From the NCBI GenBank assembly GCA_023150555.1, contig JAKLKQ010000004.1, positions 86,698 to 150,697 on the forward strand: a DNA stretch of 64,000 bases. Direction: 5' to 3'. The notes beneath the pieces are model-generated. The model searched no databases and was not told where the DNA came from. It saw nothing but the letters and a program-made list of their open reading frames with translations. This DNA is from Planctomycetota bacterium. Lineage in GTDB: Bacteria > Planctomycetota > SZUA-567 > H5-PLA8. Positions within the stretch are counted from its first letter, which is position 1; each line of letters begins with the position of its first letter. A program made the translations under genes and the position numbers. This document shows positions 24,234 through 32,259 of the stretch, piece by piece.

Positions 24234-24959
24234 ATGCGTTCCTTGTCTTGCCGTGCTGCCGTTGCCGTTGCCGTGCTGCTGGTCGGCGCCTCGCTTCACG
24301 CCGCGACGCTGGAGGAGATTCAGAAGGAGCTGGCTGCGAAGCGCGACGCCTGCACCAGCCTGAGCTTCGACCAGACCATCGTTATGGAGATGAAGAACGA
24401 GCAGATGTCCATTACCTCGAAAGGTACCGGCACGGTGGAGTCGTTGAAGAAGGGCGACAAGTACCTGACGCGCTCGGAGTCCACCACGACCGGTGAGCAG
24501 AACGTGGGCGGCACCGCCATGCCGATCAAGATGGCCTCCCTGATGATCTACGACGGCGAGTGGGTCTACACCCTGCAGGACACGAACGGCATGAAGCAGG
24601 CGATCAAGATGAAGCCCGGCAAGGAGCAGGATATGGGCCAGGACTGGGTCGCCTCGATGAAGGAAAACTTCGAGTTGAAGGTCCTGGCCGACGAGAAGGT
24701 GGAAGGCGAGGATTGCTACGTCCTGGAGTGCACGGCCAAGGATTCGAAGGCCGGCGGTACCAAGATGACCATCTCCATCGCCAAGTCCTGCGGCGTGCCG
24801 GTCAAGACCGTTGCCGCGCTGCCCGGCGGTTCGAACACGGTCACGGCCAAGAACATCAAGGTCAATCCGTCGATCGCCGAAGGCCGCTTCGTCTTCAAGG
24901 CCCCCGAGGGCGTGCAGGTGATGGACATGTCCCAGATGGGCGGCATGGGCGGCGAGTAA
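24234..24959 (+). CDS. secreted LolA/DUF4412-like protein
   Basis: The 241-residue protein has a signal peptide (1-23, ending LHA) and a fold-like pattern of alternating long beta strands (SFDQTIVMEMKNEQ, EWVYTLQD, DCYVLECTAK, KMTISIAKSCGVPVK) seen in LolA/LolB-type half-barrels and in DUF4412 proteins. It may bind a lipid or a lipoprotein in the periplasm, but there is no proof in the sequence. Its Met/Gly-rich tail is short. AAAAGGAGAAG lies before the ATG and a strong terminator follows, so it is a single-gene unit. Confidence 0.7.
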   Translation: MRSLSCRAAVAVAVLLVGASLHAATLEEIQKELAAKRDACTSLSFDQTIVMEMKNEQMSITSKGTGTVESLKKGDKYLTRSESTTTGEQNVGGTAMPIKMASLMIYDGEWVYTLQDTNGMKQAIKMKPGKEQDMGQDWVASMKENFELKVLADEKVEGEDCYVLECTAKDSKAGGTKMTISIAKSCGVPVKTVAALPGGSNTVTAKNIKVNPSIAEGRFVFKAPEGVQVMDMSQMGGMGGE

Positions 24960-24997
24960 CCCTCCGTCCGATCCAACCTAAGCAGCCTGTATAAGGA

Positions 24998-25028
24998 GGC
25001 GGCCCCGTGGGGGCCGCCTTCTTCTTTT
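24998..25028. terminator. intrinsic terminator
   Basis: A perfect 9-bp stem GGCGGCCCC/GGGGCCGCC with loop GTG is followed by TTCTTCTTTT. It terminates the LolA-like gene and touches the end of the convergent helicase gene. Confidence 0.88.
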
Positions 25029-27846
25029 ACAGGAAGACTTCCTTGGCGTGGATGCGCAGGGCCGGCGCCAGCCGCTCGCGGCGCGCCTGCGCGAGCAGTT
25101 CCTCGCCCTCGCCGCGCTGCGCGAACACGGCTTCGCCGGGACTGACGCGCGCGTTCCAGTGCAGTTCGTAGATCTTCACCAGGTCCTTGTTGCGCGCCAG
25201 AACCGCAGGCACGGCGTGGTACATCACCACCTCACGGCGGCGCTTCTCGAAGTACTTGCCCATGAATTCCGGCAGGTAGCGGCTCAGCCAGTGCTGTTCG
25301 ACCACATCCACGCTGCGCGGAATGATGTAGCGCGGATCGCGTAGGGGTCCCAGCGCCTCCTGCAGCGCTTCGCTGAACAGCCGGTTCTCTTCGGGCGAGG
25401 CCTCTTCCAGAAAGACGCGCACATACCCGCCGGCGCGCTCGCCCGCGTGCAGGGGGCGCTTCGCCTTCAGCAGGCCCGCGGCAACGAGCGCGTCCAGCAG
25501 CGCTTCGCCGACGGCCAGCGTCAGGCTGCGCGCCGACCAGGGTTCGGCCGACCGCGCGAAGGGCGGAAAGCCGCCGCCGCCTCGTTTTTCCTTCAAGTCC
25601 TTCAACTCGACCGCGTGCACCGGTTCCGGTTTGTAGGGCTCGCCGATGCGCCATAGCCCGCGCACGTGGTCGCGGCGCGCGGTCCGCGCGAGCATCTCGT
25701 CGTTGAGCACCTGCATGCTGCCTTCCAGGCCCTCGGGGCGTAGCTCGGTGAAACTCGCGTGCACGTGCCCGACGCCCTTCTCGATTGCGCCGTCGTCGGT
25801 GATGCCGTAAAGGACCTTGTGCTTGGCGATGAAGCGCCGGTAGTCGTCCAGGCCCTTGCTGAACTCGGGCGCGATGCAGACGACGTCCCAGTTGTCGGCG
25901 AGTTTCTTCGGGTCGCCCGGGTCCAGGCGGAAGCTGCGCCCGCGCAGTTGGTTGACCGACATCGAGGTGGTGACCGTTGTCAGATCGACGAGCACGTTCA
26001 CCATCGAGGCGTCCCAGCCTTCGCCCAGCAGGCCGCGCGTGCCGACCAGGCACTTCGTCAGCCCGGCCTGGAAGAGTTCGGTCAGCAGCATCACGTACAC
26101 CTGCGGGCACCAGCCGGCGCCGCCGCCGTTCAGCACTTTGAAGCCGCGTTCGTCCAGCCAGTCGAGCGTGACGGCGAGCTTGCGCTCGGCCAGCCACGCG
26201 CGCGCGGCGGCGTCGATCTTCGGAGCCAGGTCGTCGTCCACCAGCACCGTGCTGCCGGTAACCAGCACCGGGTCCAGCGCGTCGGTCTCGGGATCGGACA
26301 GCAGCGTGCGGAAGGCGGCCACCGCGCCGCCGGCTTCCTCGTCGAGCAGGTGCGCCAACTCGCCGCTCACCGCCGAGGTGCGTTCGTAATCGGTGATTAC
26401 CACCGCGCGCAACGAATCGCCCAGCACGGCGCGCTCTGCCTTCAGGATCGGCAGCAGGGCCAGGGCCTTGGCGCGCGCATAGGCCATCACGCGCCCGGCG
26501 GGCGAGGTGCACGCGCGCGGGCCGCGTTCGGTGATCTGCACGCCCAGCGCGCGCAGCCGGCGGATGACTTTTTCGGCCAGCTCGTGATCGCGCGGGTCTT
26601 CGCTGCGGCGCAGGCGGTGCCGCACGTAGCGGTCCAGCACAGGCACCAGCACCGGCATCGCGAGCGGGTCAGATTCGCACTCCTCATTTTCCTCGAGTTC
26701 CGCAGGCTCGGGCACGCCCGGCGGCAGCGCGATCCCGCGCGCCTTCAGGAAGCGCGGCGCGGCTTCGGCGAAGGCCGGATCGCGGCGCGCGAAGTCGTCC
26801 CAGTCCTTCGCCGCGCCGGACGGCAGGCGAAGTTCCCCGAGCGCTCGGGCGGCCCACGCATGCAGGGGCTCGGCGCAGCGGTGCGCGTCCTTCTCCGCCT
26901 CCTTTAAAGAAGAGGCGTGGCAGAGGTCCTCGACGAGCGCCAGCAGCTGTTCGTCGGCGTTGGCGATGTACGCCAGCTCCTCCGGTGTGGGCCGCACGAA
27001 GTGGACGAGGTCCTGGTACGGGGCGAGGAAGCCGTCCTTCACCACGGCGGGCACGGGCACGTCGTAGTCGATCGGCCCGAAGAAGGCGTCGTAGCGCGCG
27101 ACGTCCTCGTCCAATAGCCCGTCGCGGTCCGGTGGCGTGGCGGTCAGGCCCAGCACGACTGGCGCGCGGAGCATCTCGTGCGCGTCGGCCAGCACGCGCC
27201 CCCAGTGCCCCATCAGGTGGTGGCACTCGTCGAGCACGATCAGGCCGATGCCGGCGCGCTTCAGGCGGTCGAGCGTCTGGCGCGACGAGGCGTGCAGCAT
27301 CTTCATCGCGTCGCCATCCAGGATCGCGCGGTCGCGCACTTCCTTACGGTAGAAGCCCAGCCGTTCGTCGTGATAGTCCTTGTTGCGGAGCTGCAAGTCG
27401 GCGATCCAGACGTGGGCCTCGACGAGGTCCTGCGCCTGGCCGTCCTCGACGAGGCGCCCCTTCCAGCACTCCACCGCATAGGCGTTCAGATCCACGCCGC
27501 CGCGCCTCGGCAACGTGACGGCCTGGTACGTCAGCGAGGTCAGCAGGCGCGGCGTTTGCGGATCCAGCGACGCGGCGTCGCCGTGGCCGCCGTCGAGATG
27601 GAAGTGCTTCAACGCGGCGGCCCACTGCGCCTGGATCGCGGAGTTGGGGCTGAGCACCAGCGCGGGCGCGCGGATGCACGTCGCCCACAGGTACAGCCCG
27701 ACGACGGTCTTGCCGCTGCCGGGCGGCGCGACGACGTGCAGGCGGCGTTCGCCCTCGGCGAGCTGCCTGCGCGCGACCTCCACGACCTGCGCCTGCGACG
27801 GGCGCAGCGTGCCGGTGAAACGGATCTCCGGAAAGGGAGCGCTCAC
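25027..27846 (-). CDS. large SF2 DEAD/DEAH-like helicase
   Basis: The 939-residue protein has a P-loop PPGSGKT (41-47), motif II DECHH (206-210), motif III-like LTATPP, and a second RecA domain with LLGEGWDAS and motif VI NQLRGRSFRL. The XPB/UvrB/type I restriction-like branch of SF2 uses this pattern. A roughly 150-residue insert sits between the two RecA cores, and about 250 residues follow motif VI with no domain I can name. It begins with GTG; the ribosome-binding site is weak. No nuclease or methylase with restriction motifs is adjacent, so its role in repair, RNA metabolism or defence is undetermined. Confidence 0.85.
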   Translation of the reverse strand: MSAPFPEIRFTGTLRPSQAQVVEVARRQLAEGERRLHVVAPPGSGKTVVGLYLWATCIRAPALVLSPNSAIQAQWAAALKHFHLDGGHGDAASLDPQTPRLLTSLTYQAVTLPRRGGVDLNAYAVECWKGRLVEDGQAQDLVEAHVWIADLQLRNKDYHDERLGFYRKEVRDRAILDGDAMKMLHASSRQTLDRLKRAGIGLIVLDECHHLMGHWGRVLADAHEMLRAPVVLGLTATPPDRDGLLDEDVARYDAFFGPIDYDVPVPAVVKDGFLAPYQDLVHFVRPTPEELAYIANADEQLLALVEDLCHASSLKEAEKDAHRCAEPLHAWAARALGELRLPSGAAKDWDDFARRDPAFAEAAPRFLKARGIALPPGVPEPAELEENEECESDPLAMPVLVPVLDRYVRHRLRRSEDPRDHELAEKVIRRLRALGVQITERGPRACTSPAGRVMAYARAKALALLPILKAERAVLGDSLRAVVITDYERTSAVSGELAHLLDEEAGGAVAAFRTLLSDPETDALDPVLVTGSTVLVDDDLAPKIDAAARAWLAERKLAVTLDWLDERGFKVLNGGGAGWCPQVYVMLLTELFQAGLTKCLVGTRGLLGEGWDASMVNVLVDLTTVTTSMSVNQLRGRSFRLDPGDPKKLADNWDVVCIAPEFSKGLDDYRRFIAKHKVLYGITDDGAIEKGVGHVHASFTELRPEGLEGSMQVLNDEMLARTARRDHVRGLWRIGEPYKPEPVHAVELKDLKEKRGGGGFPPFARSAEPWSARSLTLAVGEALLDALVAAGLLKAKRPLHAGERAGGYVRVFLEEASPEENRLFSEALQEALGPLRDPRYIIPRSVDVVEQHWLSRYLPEFMGKYFEKRRREVVMYHAVPAVLARNKDLVKIYELHWNARVSPGEAVFAQRGEGEELLAQARRERLAPALRIHAKEVFL

Positions 27847-27949
27847 AGCGAATTCGATTCCCCTGTGCCTGCGTTGATCTTACACGAGGCGCGACAAGGA
27901 TTTCGAGCTGCAGCAAGAAAGCAAATCCAAGCCGAACGCGAACGCATAT

Positions 27950-28690
27950 TCACGCCATCGAAGGCGTTAGCGTCAATGCTGCGCGCGAGTCGCCAAAGTC
28001 GCCTTCGTTACAATCCACGACTCGCAAGCCGAAGGCCGGAACAAGCATCTTGAAATCAGCGACGCGCCACAGGCGGACTTCGATGCGCTCAGACTCCTTC
28101 GTTAGGATCTCGCCCTTCCGGATTACCTGATACGTGCACGCAACGACCTCGACGGATCGCTCGGCATCCCAGTGCGACTTGGTGGTCAATACGATGGTCT
28201 TGCCTTCGCCGATGGCGAGGCTGCGTTGGCCCTCGCCCGCGGACGGAGCCGAATCGCCGAGCGTGCAAATTTCGAGGCAAAGCTGGCCGCCGGGTTTCAA
28301 GAGGCCGCGCAACCGGTGCAGCGATGTTTGTACGTCCTGGTCTTCGGCCAGCAGCGAGAACGAGCCTGCGGGAATGATGGCCCTGTCGAAGACTGCAGCG
28401 GCGTTGTACTCGGTCAGGCCGGCAACCTGGACGCGGTTGGGCGGATGACCCGCGCTGCGCAGGCGATTCGTGCAAGCATCGATCATGCTTGCCGATCGGT
28501 CGAAGCCGTGAACGTCATAACCGAGCCGAAGCAGCGGGACGAGGAAACGCCCCGAACCGCACATCGGTTCGAGGATGGTTCCGGCCGCGGATGCCGAGCC
28601 CAGGAACCGAGTGTAGAAGTCGAGTTCCTTCGGCGGCGGCGCCGGCTTGTCTGTGTCGTAGAAGAGCGTGCAGAGTCTTCCGTAGCTCAT
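27950..28690 (-). CDS. class I SAM-dependent methyltransferase
   Basis: The 246-residue protein has the SAM-binding loop ILEPMCGSGRFLVPLL, the acidic end of strand two in VHGFDRS, and a post-core strand FDRAIIPAGSFSLL. The C-terminal half is beta-rich, as in small-molecule methyltransferases. No target-recognition or DNA-methylase NPPY/DPPY motif is present, so it is not an obvious restriction partner of the helicase. The ATG at 28690 overlaps the sixA stop (ATGA), showing translational coupling with that gene. Confidence 0.85.
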   Translation of the reverse strand: MSYGRLCTLFYDTDKPAPPPKELDFYTRFLGSASAAGTILEPMCGSGRFLVPLLRLGYDVHGFDRSASMIDACTNRLRSAGHPPNRVQVAGLTEYNAAAVFDRAIIPAGSFSLLAEDQDVQTSLHRLRGLLKPGGQLCLEICTLGDSAPSAGEGQRSLAIGEGKTIVLTTKSHWDAERSVEVVACTYQVIRKGEILTKESERIEVRLWRVADFKMLVPAFGLRVVDCNEGDFGDSRAALTLTPSMA

Positions 28691-29163
28691 TCGCCAATCA
28701 GGTCCTTTGGACGCAGGTGCCAGTGCAGCTTCATGGCGCCGGGCTTGAACGGGCCGCTGAGGTGCGCGCAGCCGGCCTTCTTCATCGGCTGCGGACCCTC
28801 TCCCGAGAGATCGCCGAGCATCTCGCCCATGCTGGGCTCGTGCCCGACCAGCATCAGGCGCTCGGGCGCGTGATGCTTCTTCATAAAGGAAGCGACGGCC
28901 TCGACGCACGCGCCCACCGCCAACGCCGGACATTCAAGAACCGGGGCCTTGAGCACGTCGGCAGCGATCACAGCTGTCTTCTGCGCGCGTTCGTAGGGGC
29001 TGGTCCAGATCGCGTCGAGTTCGATCGTGTGCTTCTTGCGCAGGGCTTTCAGCACCGCGCGGGTCTTTGTCTCGCCCTCCTCGGTAAGCGGGCGCGTGGC
29101 GTCGTCGCCGTCCCATTCGAAGGCATCCTTCGCGATGCCGTGGCGCAGCAGGTAAAGGTGCAT
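28687..29163 (-). CDS. sixA: SixA-type phosphohistidine phosphatase
   Basis: The 158-residue protein belongs to the histidine phosphatase superfamily: R7-H8-G9 near the N-terminus with catalytic His8, the SPYERAQKTA segment, and the second histidine in LMLVGHEPSMGEML. SixA dephosphorylates phosphohistidine on HPt or PTS proteins. Genes of this family often accompany CHAD and polyphosphate enzymes, and here the divergent neighbours are a CHAD protein, ppx/gppA and ppk1. It is followed, with a 4-nt overlap, by a methyltransferase gene. Confidence 0.88.
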   Translation of the reverse strand: MHLYLLRHGIAKDAFEWDGDDATRPLTEEGETKTRAVLKALRKKHTIELDAIWTSPYERAQKTAVIAADVLKAPVLECPALAVGACVEAVASFMKKHHAPERLMLVGHEPSMGEMLGDLSGEGPQPMKKAGCAHLSGPFKPGAMKLHWHLRPKDLIGE

Positions 29164-29361
29164 GCTCGGTCTCCGGTCGGTACGTTGGCTCCAAAATAGC
29201 CCGCGCCGCGCGCATGGCGAGAACGATTTTTGCCGGAGTCTTCATCCTTCCTCCACGATCCGGCGGGATACTGAGCGGCTCATCCAAGACTGGACGCGCG
29301 CGGAGCGGGGGACTCTAATGGAGTCCGTCGAACACCCTCTCGCCGCGACGGAGACGAATCC

Positions 29362-30453
29362 GTGCCCCGGCAGCAGAAGACCGAGACCCCCGCCGGACTT
29401 CCCGCGCCCGCTCCGCCCGAGCCGGCGGCCGCGCAGGCGCTTCCGGAATCCGGCGACGACGCCCTGCGGCTGCTGGCCGTCCGGGTCCTGCGCAAGCGCC
29501 TGGGCCAGCTGCGCAAGGAAGCAACCGGCATCCGCGCGAACAAGGACATCGAGTACGTTCACCGCGTGCGCGTCGCCAGCCGCCGAGTGCGCACGGGCCT
29601 GCGGCTCTTCGAAGCGGTGCTCGGCGGCGAGGACCATGCGCCGCTGCGCAAGGGCGTGAAAAAGATCACCGCGCGCCTGGGCGCCGCGCGCGATGCCGAC
29701 GTGCAGATCGCGCGCATCGAGGCGTTCCTGAAGGACCTCGCCGATCCGAAGGCGCGTCCGGGTATCGAGCGCCTGCTGTGGCGCCTGCGACAGCGCCGCG
29801 CTGCCGAACAGAAGAAGGTGGTGCGCGCGCTGGACAAGTTCGAGCGCCGCGACATCGCCGGGCACCTGGAAGCCCTGCTCGCGGAGGCCCAGCGGCGCGC
29901 GAAGGCTTCGGGCGCGAGACTCGGCGCGCCCGCCAACCGCGCGCGCGGCGGCACGCTGATCGCCGCCGAACGCGAAAACGTGCTGAAGTACGAGCGCCAC
30001 GCGGAGCACCCCGAACGCGCCCCCGAGCTGCACGCCATGCGCATCGAGGTCAAGCATCTGCGCTACGCGCTGGAGATCTTCGAGCCCGTCTTCGGCCGCG
30101 CGGTGAAGGGCTTCATCGCCCAGTGCAAGGCGTTGCAGGACCTACTGGGCGCGCTCCACGACGACGACGTGTGGCTGGAGTTCCTGCCGCGGTTCGAGAA
30201 GGAGGAGCGCCGCCGCGCGATCGAGCACACCGGCAGCGCCGGCGAGCTTCGCCGGTTGCGCCCCGGCTGGCGCGTGCTCGCCGAGGCCGTGCGCCAGCAC
30301 CGGCAGGAAACGTACGCGACCTTCATCGCGCGGTGGCGGCGGCTGCGGCGCGCCGGTGTATGGCGCAAACTGCAGGCGTTCGCCGAGCGGGCGGCGCAGG
30401 CGAAGACCTCGGTGCCGCAAAAGCGGCGCAGGATTCCGGGCCGAAAACCGTGA
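29362..30453 (+). CDS. CHAD domain protein
   Basis: The 363-residue protein consists of a disordered Pro-rich start (1-30) and one full CHAD domain, an all-helical fold with conserved basic and histidine residues. The diagnostic motif is VHRVRVASRRVRTGLRLF, and its mirror is LHAMRIEVKHLRYALE. CHAD domains bind inorganic polyphosphate through positively charged grooves and localise to polyphosphate granules. The start is GTG with GGAGA upstream. The position between sixA and ppx/gppA supports a polyphosphate role. Confidence 0.9.
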   Translation: MPRQQKTETPAGLPAPAPPEPAAAQALPESGDDALRLLAVRVLRKRLGQLRKEATGIRANKDIEYVHRVRVASRRVRTGLRLFEAVLGGEDHAPLRKGVKKITARLGAARDADVQIARIEAFLKDLADPKARPGIERLLWRLRQRRAAEQKKVVRALDKFERRDIAGHLEALLAEAQRRAKASGARLGAPANRARGGTLIAAERENVLKYERHAEHPERAPELHAMRIEVKHLRYALEIFEPVFGRAVKGFIAQCKALQDLLGALHDDDVWLEFLPRFEKEERRRAIEHTGSAGELRRLRPGWRVLAEAVRQHRQETYATFIARWRRLRRAGVWRKLQAFAERAAQAKTSVPQKRRRIPGRKP

Positions 30454-30533
30454 AGTTCTGGTAAAATCCGCCAAGGGGGCTTCGCGGGGCGGGTGGTGCG
30501 CGGCCTTTTGCGCGCGGCGAGATCGAGGCGGAG

Positions 30534-32153
30534 ATGGCGTCGGAGCCCCAGGGACCCCGAAAAGTCGTCGGATTCATCGACCTGGGCACCAACTCGGTGC
30601 GCCTGCTGGTCGTCGCGGTCAACGCCAACGCATCCTACACGGTCCTGAGGCGCGACAAGGAAGTCGTACGCCTGGGCGAAGGCGAGTTCAACAGCCAACG
30701 CCTGCAACCCGAGGCGATGGAGCGCGCCGCGCTGGTGTGCGCGAAGTTCCGGCAGCTGGCCGAATCCTGCGGCGCGACCGAGGTCCACGCGGTGGCGACG
30801 GCGGCCAGCCGCGAAGCGAGGAACAAGAACGTCTTCCTGGGCCGGCTCAAGCGCACCGCGAAGCTGGACGCACGGGTGGTCTCGGGCAAGGAAGAAGCGC
30901 GTTTGATCTATCTCGGCGTCGCCGGCGGCTTGAAACTCGGCGAGCGCAAGGCCCTCTTCGTCGACATCGGCGGCGGCAGCACCGAGCTGATCCACGGCGA
31001 CCAGCACGCCTACGATTACCTCGAAACGCTGCGCCTGGGCGCGATCCGCATCGCCTCCGAATTCCTGGACCCCAAGGACGGCGGCCCCGTCGGCGGGCGC
31101 GAGTACAACCGCATCCGCAAGCACGTTCGCAACCGCGGCATCCGCGCGATCCAGCGCCTGCGCGCGCTGGACCCCAAGATCGTCGTCGGCAGCAGCGGCA
31201 CCATCGAGAACCTCTGCGACGTCACCGCGCACCGCGTGCTGAAGCGCCCACTTGCGCCCGAGGACACCTTCACCTTCGCGCAGTTGCGCAAGACCATCGA
31301 GTTTCTGCGCGAGCTTCCGCTGAAGGAGCGCAAGAAGGTGCCGGGCCTGAATCCCACGCGCGCGGACATTATCGTCGCGGGCTCGGCGATCTTCGAGACG
31401 CTGCTCGAGGACCTGGACGTGAAGGAGATCCGCTCGAGCGACCGCGGCCTGCAGGACGGCCTGCTGCTGGACTACCTCTCCCGCCAGGAACACTTCGAGC
31501 CGTTCAAGGAACTCTCGATCCGCGAGCGCAGCGTTTTGCGATTGGGCCGGCTGTGCCAGTTCGACGAGGACCACGCGCGCAACGTCGCGCGGATTGCGCT
31601 GGAGCTCTTTGACAGCGCGCGGCTGATCGGCCTGCACGGGATGGGCGAGTCCGAGCGCGAACTGCTGGAGTACGCCGCGCTGCTGCACGACATCGGCGTC
31701 TTCCTGTCATACACGGGTCACCAGGCGCACAGCCACTACTTCATCAAGAACGCCGACCTGCTGGGCTTCAACCAGGAGGAGATCGACGTCGTCGCCACGA
31801 CGGCGCTCTTCCATCGCAAGCCGGGGCCGCGCAAGAGCCACCCCGATTTCGCCGCGCTGGCGCCCGCGCAGCAGGAGACGGTGATGGTCCTAGCGATGCT
31901 GTTGCGGCTGGCTGAGAGCCTGGACCGCTGCCACAGCGGCTTCGTGCGCGAGGCCGTGCTACGCGCGATCGACAAGAAGACCGTCGCGCTGGAAGTGAAG
32001 CTGCGCCAGGAGGCCCCGCTGGAGCTGTGGGGCGTGAAGGGCCAGGAGAAGGGCTTCCGCAAGACTTTCAACCGAAAGCTGGTGATTGAAGACCGCACGC
32101 AGGCGAAGAAGAACGCCCGCGCCGCTTCGGAGTTCGCCGAGACGAAGGACTGA
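30534..32153 (+). CDS. ppx: Ppx/GppA exopolyphosphatase-like phosphatase with HD domain
   Basis: The 539-residue protein has the ASKHA-type phosphate loops FIDLGTNSVRLLVV (14-27) and FVDIGGGSTELI, both characteristic of Ppx/GppA. From about 330 an HD-type helical domain follows (AALLHDIGVFLSYTGHQAHS), as in longer Ppx2 and GppA proteins. These enzymes hydrolyse polyphosphate or pppGpp. GAGG lies 5 nt before the ATG. It is 80 nt after the CHAD gene and 106 nt before ppk1; the three lie in one direction and are probably co-regulated. I cannot separate Ppx from GppA activity. Confidence 0.9.
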   Translation: MASEPQGPRKVVGFIDLGTNSVRLLVVAVNANASYTVLRRDKEVVRLGEGEFNSQRLQPEAMERAALVCAKFRQLAESCGATEVHAVATAASREARNKNVFLGRLKRTAKLDARVVSGKEEARLIYLGVAGGLKLGERKALFVDIGGGSTELIHGDQHAYDYLETLRLGAIRIASEFLDPKDGGPVGGREYNRIRKHVRNRGIRAIQRLRALDPKIVVGSSGTIENLCDVTAHRVLKRPLAPEDTFTFAQLRKTIEFLRELPLKERKKVPGLNPTRADIIVAGSAIFETLLEDLDVKEIRSSDRGLQDGLLLDYLSRQEHFEPFKELSIRERSVLRLGRLCQFDEDHARNVARIALELFDSARLIGLHGMGESERELLEYAALLHDIGVFLSYTGHQAHSHYFIKNADLLGFNQEEIDVVATTALFHRKPGPRKSHPDFAALAPAQQETVMVLAMLLRLAESLDRCHSGFVREAVLRAIDKKTVALEVKLRQEAPLELWGVKGQEKGFRKTFNRKLVIEDRTQAKKNARAASEFAETKD

Positions 32154-32172
32154 GCGCCCGGCGGGCCTCAAA

Positions 32173-32192
32173 ATCTTCACGAAATCTTAACA
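32173..32192 (+). promoter_or_regulatory. Pho-box-like direct repeat upstream of ppk1
   Basis: ATCTTCAC (32173-32180) and ATCTTAAC (32184-32191) repeat with an 11-bp period. Written as TTCACG-N5-TTAACA it matches the PhoP/PhoB recognition pattern TT(A/T/C)ACA-N5-TT(A/T/C)ACA in all but one position. It stands about 70-85 bp before ppk1, the expected place for phosphate-starvation control. The -10 element is not clear. Confidence 0.5.
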
Positions 32193-32259
32193 GGAAGCCC
32201 CCGCAATGTTTATTTGCTATGGGCGCCGGTATGGTAATTTGGAGTGGGGGTAGTTCACG

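Noticed and set aside
25027..28690. Helicase plus methyltransferase as a restriction-modification or defence pair
   Set aside because: The methyltransferase lacks DNA-methylase motifs and is coupled to sixA, not to the helicase; no nuclease domain is visible.
27950..28933. Longer N-terminus for the methyltransferase
   Set aside because: It would overlap sixA by about 240 nt; the ATGA junction at 28687-28690 is a normal coupled start.
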